DNA of 45,326 nt from Terripilifer ovatus. Lineage in GTDB: Bacteria > Pseudomonadota > Alphaproteobacteria > Rhizobiales > Beijerinckiaceae. Below, piece after piece: positions 33,305 to 40,734 of the stretch; the first letter of the stretch is position 1, and the number at the start of each line of letters is the position of its first letter. The translations under genes and the position numbers were made by a program. Location: contig JARHVB010000043.1 in assembly GCA_029222685.1 (NCBI GenBank), positions 1 to 45,326 of the forward strand. Reading direction: 5' to 3'. The notes under the pieces are model-generated. The model was given only the letters and a program-made list of their open reading frames with translations. It searched no databases and was not told the DNA's origin.

Positions 33305-35911
33305 ATGCGAACAAACAGCTCTTCGGTTCTCGAAAGAATTCCCGATCCTGTCCGCATCTATTTCGGACGCCGCCTGGCTGAATTGGCCGGCCTTGCAGTG
33401 CTCGCGCTCGCCGGTTGTTTCACGCTCGCCCTGGTGTCCTGGTCGGCGCTCGACCCGAGCCTGAACTATGCCACCGACGCCCATGTCCGCAACCTGCTCG
33501 GCAGGCCCGGCGCCATCGTCGCCGACCTGTTCATGCAATTGTTCGGGCTGGCGACGATCGCCTTTCTGCCGCCGCTGGTCGCCTGGGCCCTGGCCCTGCT
33601 GTCGAAGCGCCGGCTCGACCGGATCGTTTTCCGGATTTTCTGCATGCTCGCCGGCGTTTTCTGCGCCGCGACCGTGATTTCGCTATTCCCCTCCAGCAGT
33701 AGCTGGCCGCTGCCCACCGGCCTTGGCGGCGTCGTCGGCGACGCCATCCTCGCCGTGCCCAAGAAGTTGATCGGCGGCAGCGTCATCATCCGCCTGATCT
33801 TCGGCGGCCTGGCCGGCCTCCTCGCCATCATTTCCTTCACCGCGGCGATGACGCGGGTCGGCGACGAGGACCCCGACGCCCAACTTGCCGACAGCAAACC
33901 CGCCCCCCGCGCCAAACAGGCCGAGCCTGAAGAGGATGACGACCGCAGCAGCGAGCCCGGCATCGCGCTGACCCTGCTCGGCGGCTTCATCCACATGGTG
34001 CTGAGCTTCAAGGGGCAGCTCCTGCGGATGTGGCGCGGCATCCGCACGTCCGCCAACAACAGCCGCCGCCAGCAGGCGCTTCGTCACGACCTCCATCATT
34101 CCTTGGACGACGACGCGTTTGCCCCCGCCGTGCCCACCGGTTTGCCGCGGCGGGCGCCCCCGCCACCTTCCGATACCGAACCGCGGCGCACAATGCCGGC
34201 AGTCCGCCGCCGCGAAACCATCGACGCGCCGTTCACCGACCTCACCGCCCACGATGACGCAGACGACGCCGAGGTGGAAGAGACCCGCGTTGCCAAGCCG
34301 GCGCCGCCGCTGAAGCCCGGCAAGAGGGTCGCGCGCGAAGCCCAGCCGTCCTTCCTCGACCGCTCGCGCTATGAGCTGCCGCCGCTGCTTCTTCTCAGCG
34401 AAGCCAAGAAGATCGCCACCAGCAAAGTCTCGGCCGACGCGCTCGAACAGAACGCCCGCCTGCTCGAAGGCGTGCTCGACGATTTCGGCGTCAAGGGCGA
34501 GATCATCAACGTCAGGCCCGGTCCGGTCGTCACCCTGTACGAACTGGAGCCTGCGCCCGGTATCAAATCGTCGCGTGTCATCGGCCTGGCCGATGACATC
34601 GCCCGCTCCATGTCGGCGATCTCGGCACGCGTCGCCGTGGTGCAGGGCCGCAACGCCATCGGCATCGAACTGCCCAACCAGCGCCGCGAAACCGTCTACC
34701 TGCGCGAACTGCTCGCCTCGGAGGATTTCGAGAAGTCGAAGCACCGCCTGTCGATCGCCCTCGGCAAGACCATCGGCGGCGAGCCCGTCATCGTCGATCT
34801 CGCCCGCATGCCGCATCTGCTCGTCGCCGGCACCACCGGCTCGGGCAAATCGGTTGCCATCAACACCATGATCCTGTCGCTGCTCTACCGCCTCAAGCCG
34901 GAAGACTGCCGCCTCATCATGGTCGATCCGAAAATGCTCGAACTCTCGGTCTATGACGGCATTCCGCACCTGCTGACCCCCGTCGTCACCGATCCGAAGA
35001 AGGCCGTCGTCGCGCTCAAATGGGCGGTGCGCGAGATGGAAGACCGCTACAAGAAAATGTCGAAGGTCGGCGTCCGCAACATCGACGGTTTCAACGCCCG
35101 CATCGCCGAAGCCGCCGCCAAGGGCGAGATCATCACCCGCACGGTTCAGACCGGCTACGACCGCGAGACCGGAGAGGCCATTTACGAAAAAGAGGAGATG
35201 GATCTCACCCGCCTGCCGTTCATCGTCGTCATCGTCGACGAAATGGCCGACCTGATGATGGTCGCCGGCAAGGACATCGAAGGCGCCATTCAGCGCCTGG
35301 CGCAGATGGCGCGCGCCGCCGGCATCCATCTCATCATGGCGACGCAGCGTCCCTCGGTCGACGTCATCACCGGCACGATCAAGGCAAACTTTCCGACCCG
35401 CATTTCCTTCCAGGTCACCTCGAAGATCGACAGCCGCACCATTTTAGGCGAGCAGGGCGCCGAGCAACTGCTCGGCCAGGGCGACATGCTGTACATGGCC
35501 GGCGGCGGCCGCATCTCCCGCGTCCACGGACCTTTCGTTTCAGACGCCGAAGTCGAAAAGATCGTCGCTCATCTGAAAACCCAGGGCGCGCCGGAATATC
35601 TCGAGGCTATTACCGCCGACGACGACGCCGATGGCGACGAGGGCGGCGATGCGCCGTCGCCGGGCTCCATGGACGCCGAGGAATCCGGCGATTATTACGA
35701 CCGCGCCGTCAACATCGTCCTGCGCGACCGTAAGTGCTCGACCAGCTACATCCAGCGCCGCCTGTCGGTCGGCTATAACAAGGCCGCGTCGCTGGTTGAA
35801 CGGATGGAGAAGGAAGGCGTTGTCAGTGCGGCCAACCACGCCGGCAAACGGGAGATTCTCGTCGGCGGTGGCGTCGACCGCGGTGCGTTCGAATTGGGAT
35901 CGGCGGATTAG
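33305..35911 (+). CDS. ftsK: DNA translocase FtsK
   Basis: FtsK is a septum-anchored DNA pump that clears the chromosome termini and activates XerCD recombination. The 868-residue protein has four N-terminal membrane segments (within about 25-195), a short linker rich in charged residues and proline, the RecA-type motor with Walker A GTTGSGKS near residue 509 and Walker B IVVIVDEMADL near 637, and the C-terminal gamma winged helix (YYDRAVNIVLRDRKCSTSYI). The start is ATG 33305 or TTG 33293; neither has a clear ribosome binding site. It has a CtrA-type box upstream. Confidence 0.95.
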   Translation: MRTNSSSVLERIPDPVRIYFGRRLAELAGLAVLALAGCFTLALVSWSALDPSLNYATDAHVRNLLGRPGAIVADLFMQLFGLATIAFLPPLVAWALALLSKRRLDRIVFRIFCMLAGVFCAATVISLFPSSSSWPLPTGLGGVVGDAILAVPKKLIGGSVIIRLIFGGLAGLLAIISFTAAMTRVGDEDPDAQLADSKPAPRAKQAEPEEDDDRSSEPGIALTLLGGFIHMVLSFKGQLLRMWRGIRTSANNSRRQQALRHDLHHSLDDDAFAPAVPTGLPRRAPPPPSDTEPRRTMPAVRRRETIDAPFTDLTAHDDADDAEVEETRVAKPAPPLKPGKRVAREAQPSFLDRSRYELPPLLLLSEAKKIATSKVSADALEQNARLLEGVLDDFGVKGEIINVRPGPVVTLYELEPAPGIKSSRVIGLADDIARSMSAISARVAVVQGRNAIGIELPNQRRETVYLRELLASEDFEKSKHRLSIALGKTIGGEPVIVDLARMPHLLVAGTTGSGKSVAINTMILSLLYRLKPEDCRLIMVDPKMLELSVYDGIPHLLTPVVTDPKKAVVALKWAVREMEDRYKKMSKVGVRNIDGFNARIAEAAAKGEIITRTVQTGYDRETGEAIYEKEEMDLTRLPFIVVIVDEMADLMMVAGKDIEGAIQRLAQMARAAGIHLIMATQRPSVDVITGTIKANFPTRISFQVTSKIDSRTILGEQGAEQLLGQGDMLYMAGGGRISRVHGPFVSDAEVEKIVAHLKTQGAPEYLEAITADDDADGDEGGDAPSPGSMDAEESGDYYDRAVNIVLRDRKCSTSYIQRRLSVGYNKAASLVERMEKEGVVSAANHAGKREILVGGGVDRGAFELGSAD

Positions 35912-36014
35912 CGGGTTTCATGGCGTTTCAGAGCGTTTTAATCCCGATAAAGCCGAACATTCGCCATAAGAGCTTCCTATCTCCAAGCCTGATTACCTTC
36001 GAAAGGTCCGAGAG

Positions 36015-36704
36015 ATGCGACATACCCTGGTCATTTTGAGCCTGGCCCTCGGCGCGGCCGCCGCCTCCCCGGCGCTGGCGCAGCTCGACCTCACCAAAAA
36101 GACACCGTCTCCGGCCGCAGCGGCCATCGACAATGCGGCGCCACCGCCGCGGGTGGCCACCCAGGACGCAGCGACGATCGTGCGCCGCGCCAACGCCTAT
36201 TTCAACGGCATCACCACCCTCATCAGCGATTTTACCCAGTCCGGCGGCGACGGCCGCAAGGTGACCGGCAAGCTCTACGTGGCCAAGCCCGGACGGCTGC
36301 GCTTCGAATATGCCAAGCCCTCGCCGCTGGAAATCATCGCCGACGGCACCAGCGTTGCCATCCGCAACCGCAAGCTGGCCACCCAGGATCTTTATTTCAT
36401 CAGCCAGACGCCGCTGAAGTTCCTGCTCAAGGGCAATCTCGACCTGACCAAGGACACCAAGATCCTCGAGATCAAGCAGGCTCCCGACGTCACCACCATC
36501 CTGATCGAGGACAAGGCGACGTTCGGCGGCACTTCGCGCATCACGCTGGTGTTCAACACCGCCGACTTCACCTTGAAGAACTGGGTCGTCGCCGATCCGC
36601 AGGGCTATGAGACCCTGGTGGCGCTGAACAACATGAACACCAGACAGCAGCCCGATCCCGCCCTGTTCACGATCAATTACGACCGGCAGGACAGCAACCA
36701 GTAG
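36015..36704 (+). CDS. lolA: Outer-membrane lipoprotein carrier protein LolA
   Basis: This periplasmic chaperone carries lipoproteins to the outer membrane. The 229-residue precursor has a signal peptide (MRHTLVILSLALGAAAASPA, cleavage near ALA-QL) and the LolA core with FTQSGGDGRKVTGKLYVAKP and RFEYAKPSPLEIIADG. A proline- and alanine-rich linker (about 30-55) precedes the fold. It follows ftsK by 103 bp, as in many proteobacteria. GAAAGG lies upstream of the ATG. Confidence 0.93.
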   Translation: MRHTLVILSLALGAAAASPALAQLDLTKKTPSPAAAAIDNAAPPPRVATQDAATIVRRANAYFNGITTLISDFTQSGGDGRKVTGKLYVAKPGRLRFEYAKPSPLEIIADGTSVAIRNRKLATQDLYFISQTPLKFLLKGNLDLTKDTKILEIKQAPDVTTILIEDKATFGGTSRITLVFNTADFTLKNWVVADPQGYETLVALNNMNTRQQPDPALFTINYDRQDSNQ

Positions 36705-36794
36705 AGCACGCCTCAGCAATAGCTGTTGGTTGCAACCAGCGTTTGCTTGATTGCGAATGCACGCCGTTCGCGACCTTGTACAATAAACCCAAGA

Positions 36795-36847
36795 GCCCCG
36801 TCCTTCGAGACGCCTGCTGCGCAGGCTCCTCAGGATGAGGGCTTCTG
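36795..36847. repeat. Family A palindromic repeat
   Basis: Copy reading CCGTCCTTCGAGACGCC, a palindromic CTGCTGCGCAG-type loop, then GCTCCTCAGGATGAGGG and CTTCTG. It lies between lolA and xth, both on the plus strand, and ends 51 bp before the xth start. Confidence 0.85.
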
Positions 36848-36898
36848 GTGGCTCACTGCCACTCGCAAGCATCGCTCGATGGAAGCTCCAATCCTGTT

Positions 36899-37714
36899 AT
36901 GACCAAACGTATTGCCACCTGGAATATCAATTCGGTTCGTCTGCGCCTGCCGCTGGTCGAGCGTTTCCTCAAGGAACATAATCCCGACGTCCTGTGCCTG
37001 CAGGAAATCAAATGCCGGCAGGCGGAATTTCCGTCTTCTGCCTTCACCGCGCTCGGCTACAGCCACATCGCGTTGAACGGGCAGAAGGGCTATCACGGCG
37101 TCGCCACTGTTTCGCGCCTGCCGATCGCCGACATGTCGACGCGAGAGTTCTGCGAGAAGGGCGATGCCCGCCATATCGCGGCGACTTTCGCACCCGGCAT
37201 CCTGCAGCGGGACGAGACCGTGCTGCACAACTTCTACATCCCCGCCGGCGGCGATATTCCTGACCGTGAGCTCAACGAGAAATTCGCCCACAAGCTCGAT
37301 TTCCTCGATGAACTTACCGCCTGGACGATGTCGCACAATCTGGCACGCGAGAACGCCATCCTTGCCGGCGACCTGAATATCGCGCCGCTCGAAACCGATG
37401 TCTGGAGCCACAAGGCGCTGCTCAAAATCGTCAGCCACACGCCGGTTGAGGTCGAGCGCATGAAGCGTCTGATTGAGGCCGGCCCCTGGGTCGATGCGAT
37501 GCGCACCATGGTTCCCGAACCGGAACGGCTCTACACTTGGTGGAGCTATCGCGCGGCCAATTGGGAACTCGCCAACAAGGGCCGCCGTCTCGATCACATC
37601 TGGCTGAGCCAGCGCCTGGCACCCAGTCTCAAGTCGATGACGATCCTGAAAGACGCAAGAGGCTGGGATCGGCCGTCGGACCATGTACCGGTGATCGTCG
37701 ATCTGGAGGATTGA
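36899..37714 (+). CDS. xth: Exodeoxyribonuclease III
   Basis: This 271-residue AP endonuclease/3' exonuclease acts in base excision repair. Visible active-site blocks are ATWNINSVRLRL (Asn of the metal site), CLQEIKC (catalytic Glu), GDLNIAP (Asp/Asn pair) and the C-terminal RLDHIWLS and SDHVPVIVDL (Asp-His pair). The ATG at 36899 gives the expected MTKRIATWN start. The frame is open upstream into the family A repeat but that part is not conserved. Confidence 0.94.
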   Translation: MTKRIATWNINSVRLRLPLVERFLKEHNPDVLCLQEIKCRQAEFPSSAFTALGYSHIALNGQKGYHGVATVSRLPIADMSTREFCEKGDARHIAATFAPGILQRDETVLHNFYIPAGGDIPDRELNEKFAHKLDFLDELTAWTMSHNLARENAILAGDLNIAPLETDVWSHKALLKIVSHTPVEVERMKRLIEAGPWVDAMRTMVPEPERLYTWWSYRAANWELANKGRRLDHIWLSQRLAPSLKSMTILKDARGWDRPSDHVPVIVDLED

Positions 37715-37732
37715 TTGGCTCGACCAATCCCA

Positions 37733-37783
37733 GAGCCCTCATCCTGAGAAGCGCCTGAAAGGCGCGTCTCGAAGGGCGAGGGC
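37733..37783. repeat. Family A palindromic repeat
   Basis: Copy reading CCCTCATCCTGAGAAGCGCC, the loop TGAAAGGCG, then CGTCTCGAAGGGCGAGGG. It lies just after xth and pairs in opposite orientation with the copy at 37857. Confidence 0.85.
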
Positions 37784-37856
37784 GTCACGTCGCAGTGTTC
37801 CAGCGAGTGTGTTGTTATAAACCGCGCCAAGATGCAGCGGAGAGATACAGCCTGTC

Positions 37857-37909
37857 GCCCCCGTCCTTCGAGACGGCGCTGCGCGCCTCCTCAGGATGAG
37901 GGCTTCTGT
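37857..37909. repeat. Family A palindromic repeat
   Basis: Copy reading CCGTCCTTCGAGACGGCG, then CTCCTCAGGATGAGGGCTTC. With the copy at 37733 it fills most of the convergent gap between xth and the cyclic-nucleotide-domain gene; nothing else is visible there. Confidence 0.85.
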
Positions 37910-37940
37910 TAGCGCATTACCATTTGGGGAAGGTCAGGGA

Positions 37941-38396
37941 TCAATCGAAATGGTTCTGCCGGAACTTCGCCAGTTGATCCGAAAATCCGACGAGGCGTTT
38001 GGTGATGCCCGCTTTCATCCGCGTCGCGCTCGACGGAAACTCTTGCAGCACGCGCAGAAACAACGTGCGCGGCACGAACAGGACCATCGCCTCTTCTCGA
38101 TAGGCAGTGGCAGTTCCCACACATTGCGTTTCGATGATGAGCGCCACTTCGCCGATCAGCGCGCCCGCGGGAATGATCTGCCGCGGCGCCAATGACGGCA
38201 TCGGTTTCTCGATCGCGATGCTGCCGGAAACGACGAGATAGCCGCCCTCCGACATGTCGCCCGCCTTGAACAGCACTTCACCAGGTTTCAGCGTTTTCGA
38301 GATCGCCGAAAATGCGATCAGGCGCACCGCCTCGACTTCCATCTGATCGAAGACGGGCAGCGCCGACAGCGTGCGGATATCGTCCTCGAGCGACAC
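37941..38396 (-). CDS. Cyclic nucleotide-binding domain protein
   Basis: This 151-residue protein consists of one cNMP-binding beta-barrel (about 15-125) with LKPGEVLFKAGDMSEGGYLV and the phosphate-cassette-like IIPAGALIGEVALIIET. No DNA-binding domain follows, so it is not a Crp-type factor. The cassette lacks the Arg-Ser/Thr-Ala triplet of strong cAMP binders, so nucleotide binding is uncertain. Its GTG start lies three bases after the response regulator stop, so the two are co-translated and probably act together. Confidence 0.85.
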   Translation of the reverse strand: MSLEDDIRTLSALPVFDQMEVEAVRLIAFSAISKTLKPGEVLFKAGDMSEGGYLVVSGSIAIEKPMPSLAPRQIIPAGALIGEVALIIETQCVGTATAYREEAMVLFVPRTLFLRVLQEFPSSATRMKAGITKRLVGFSDQLAKFRQNHFD

Positions 38397-38399
38397 GGC

Positions 38400-39086
38400 T
38401 TAGGGAACCAGCTTGTAGCCGCCGGCTTCGGTCACCAGCAATTGCGCGCTGGCCGGATCGCGCTCGATCTTCTGCCGCAGCCGGTAGATGTGGGTCTCGA
38501 GCGTGTGCGTCGTGACGTTGGAATTATAGCCCCAGACTTCGCGCAGCAGCACGTCGCGGGTCACCACCTGCTGGCCGGCGCGATAGAGAAAGCGCAGGAT
38601 CGCGGTTTCCTTTTCCGTCAGCCGCAGCTTGCCACCCTTCTCGTTAACGAGCAGCTTCGAGCTCGGCTTGAACGAATAGGCGCCGATCTGGAAGGTCGCG
38701 TCGTCGCTCGACTCATGCTGGCGCAGATGCGCGCGGATGCGCGCCAGCAGCACGGCGAAGCGGAACGGCTTGTTGACGTAATCATTGGCGCCGGAATCGA
38801 GTCCCAGCACCGCATCGGCCTCGGAGGTCTGGCCGGTCAGCATGATGATCGGATTCTTGAACCCGTCCTTGCGCATGATGCGCACCGCCTCGCGGCCGTC
38901 CATGTCCGGCAGGCCGACATCCATGATCACCAGATCGGGCGTCTGGGTGCGCGTCATCTGCAGCGCCTTGCTGGCGCTGTCGGCCTCCATGGTCGAGAAC
39001 TCTTCGTGCAGCGCAAGCTGGCTCGCCAGCGCCGAGCGCAGTTCCAGGTCGTCGTCGGTGATCAGGATTTTTCGTGTCAATGGCAT
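38400..39086 (-). CDS. OmpR/PhoB-type response regulator
   Basis: This 228-residue two-component regulator has a receiver domain (1-120) with the acidic pocket Asp11-Asp13, phospho-acceptor Asp56 (LVIMDVGLPD), Thr84 and Lys106 (NKPFRF), followed by a winged-helix DNA-binding domain (about 135-228, ending TEAGGYKLVP). ATG 39086 is chosen; the frame is open upstream without support. No histidine kinase gene is adjacent, so the partner is elsewhere. It is coupled to the cNMP-domain gene. Confidence 0.93.
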   Translation of the reverse strand: MPLTRKILITDDDLELRSALASQLALHEEFSTMEADSASKALQMTRTQTPDLVIMDVGLPDMDGREAVRIMRKDGFKNPIIMLTGQTSEADAVLGLDSGANDYVNKPFRFAVLLARIRAHLRQHESSDDATFQIGAYSFKPSSKLLVNEKGGKLRLTEKETAILRFLYRAGQQVVTRDVLLREVWGYNSNVTTHTLETHIYRLRQKIERDPASAQLLVTEAGGYKLVP

Positions 39087-39230
39087 GGTGCTACTTTGCG
39101 CGCGATAACAGATCGGCGGCGGCGATTCGGCCATCGACGCGCCGGGAGTGGGATCATCCAGGAAATCAATGTCTCCCGCAAGTTATCGTCATAGACGCGA
39201 ACACCCCCGAAGCGAGGACACAATCGCGTT

Positions 39231-39770
39231 ATGACACCCATTCGCCGGATCACGATCTCGAAAGCAGTTTCAGGCGACAGATCAAGCGCCAGGCTCATGG
39301 CCGGCCCGCTTGTCATTCCCTGCCGGATCGGCCGCTCCGGCATTGTCCACGCCAAGCTCGAGGGCGACTGCGCCACGCCGGCGGGGAGCTGGCGCATCGG
39401 CGGCGGCTTTTTCCGGGCCGACCGGATGCGCCGCCCGCGTGTGGCCATGGGCATAAGACCGCTGCGCCGGGACGACGGCTGGTGCGACGATGCGGACAAT
39501 TTTCAATATAATCGCTGGGTCCGGCTGCCCTTCGCGGCAAGCCACGAGACCATGTGGATGAAGGAACCGAGCTACGACATCGTGCTGGTGCTCGACCACA
39601 ATCAGACCCCGCGCGTGCGCGGTCGCGGCAGCGCGATCTTCTTCCATCTGACCAGGGCGGACAGCGCGCGAAACAGTAGCGGCACAGCCGGTTGCATCGC
39701 CATTTCACGCGCCGACATGCGCCGCCTGCTGCCGCGGCTGGCGCATGATTGCCGGATGGTTATCCGGTAG
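39231..39770 (+). CDS. L,D-transpeptidase (YkuD-like) family protein
   Basis: This 179-residue protein has a YkuD-like domain with His139 (AIFFHLTR) and Cys155 (GTAGCIAIS), the catalytic pair that cross-links peptidoglycan or anchors proteins to it. The usual SxGC reads TAGC here. No clear signal peptide is visible at the chosen ATG, which is unusual for a periplasmic enzyme; the family in Rhizobiales often looks like this. The substrate is not shown. It is convergent with yggS across a family B composite. Confidence 0.82.
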   Translation: MTPIRRITISKAVSGDRSSARLMAGPLVIPCRIGRSGIVHAKLEGDCATPAGSWRIGGGFFRADRMRRPRVAMGIRPLRRDDGWCDDADNFQYNRWVRLPFAASHETMWMKEPSYDIVLVLDHNQTPRVRGRGSAIFFHLTRADSARNSSGTAGCIAISRADMRRLLPRLAHDCRMVIR

Positions 39771-39789
39771 CGAATTTGGCCGCAAATAT

Positions 39790-39906
39790 TGTCAATCCCG
39801 ACGCCCGCAAAGCGGGCGAGCGGGAAACCAGGAGTCAGGAGCCGCCACGTTGGCTCGTCACGTTGCCTCTGGATTCCCGCTCTGCGCTTCGCTTGGCGGG
39901 AATGAC
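39790..39906. repeat. Composite family B element, second long copy
   Basis: The left copy begins TGTCAATCCCGACGCCCG, the right copy ends CGCTTGGCGGGAATGACA, and the core contains GCCGCCACGTTGGCTCGTC then ACGTTGCCTCTGG, matching the core at 5581-5612 with few changes. Its end abuts the yggS stop codon (39908). Confidence 0.85.
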
Positions 39907-39907
39907 A

Positions 39908-40612
39908 TCAGGCGGGCCGATGCCCGAAAATGGCGGTGCCGACCCGCACCTCGGTCGAGCCGAGCTGGATCGCCAGGGCGAAATCGGCGCTCATGCCCAT
40001 CGACAGGCGCGTCAGGCCGTTGCGCCTGGCGATCTGGCTGAGCAGGGCGAAATGCGGCGACGCCTGCTGATCGACCGGCGGCACGCACATTAATCCAACG
40101 ATATCGAGCCCGAGCCCGCGGCATTTCGCGATGAACGCATCCGCATCCTGCGCGAGAATGCCGGCTTTCTGCGGTTCCGCGCCGGTATTCACCTCGACAT
40201 AGAGCTTCGGGCTTCTGCCAAGCTTGGCGCTCTCCTGCGCCAGCGCCTCCGCCAGGTTTTCCCGGTCGAGCGTCTCGATCACGTCGAACAGGCGGATGGC
40301 GTCGCGCACCTTATTGGTCTGCAGCGGCCCGATCAGGTGCAGTTCCACGTCGGGGTAGCGCGCCTGGAGATCGGGCCATTTCGCCTTCGCCTCCTGCACC
40401 CGGTTTTCGCCGAACAGCCGATGGCCGGCGAGGATCACCTGTTCGATCCGCTCGGCCGATTGCGTCTTGGAGGCGCACAGCAGGGCGACGCTCTGCGGCT
40501 CGCGCCCGGCATGGCGGACGGCGCGGTCGATATCGGTCCGCACTTTGGTCAGATTGGCGAGCAAGAGTGCGCCGTCGCCAGGCTCGAGCTGCGTTTCCTC
40601 AATAGCGTGCAT
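39908..40612 (-). CDS. YggS family PLP homeostasis protein
   Basis: This fold-type III PLP-binding protein of 234 residues controls PLP and amino-acid balance without known catalysis. The PLP lysine is Lys49 in LLCASKTQ. Further family blocks are GENRVQEAKAKW, LHLIGPLQTNKV, SMGMSADFALAI and STEVRVGTAIFG. The ATG at 40612 is the only good start. It is divergent from leuS by 122 bp. Confidence 0.93.
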   Translation of the reverse strand: MHAIEETQLEPGDGALLLANLTKVRTDIDRAVRHAGREPQSVALLCASKTQSAERIEQVILAGHRLFGENRVQEAKAKWPDLQARYPDVELHLIGPLQTNKVRDAIRLFDVIETLDRENLAEALAQESAKLGRSPKLYVEVNTGAEPQKAGILAQDADAFIAKCRGLGLDIVGLMCVPPVDQQASPHFALLSQIARRNGLTRLSMGMSADFALAIQLGSTEVRVGTAIFGHRPA

Positions 40613-40734
40613 GGCTGATTCTCCCGGGAAACGCGCAGGTTACATTAAGTTGCATGCCATAGGGTTGGATCGTACAAGGAGCGGGCTTTCGCCCCCTCTA
40701 TCCAGATTTATCGAGCACGCTGCGACCACGCCAT

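Noticed and set aside
31656..33314. 552-codon minus-strand frame opposite amtB
   Set aside because: Shadow frame over a clear ammonium transporter and its terminator; His/Asp/Arg-rich composition.
33683..35329. 548-codon minus-strand frame opposite ftsK
   Set aside because: Antisense to the FtsK motor domain; composition typical of a shadow frame.
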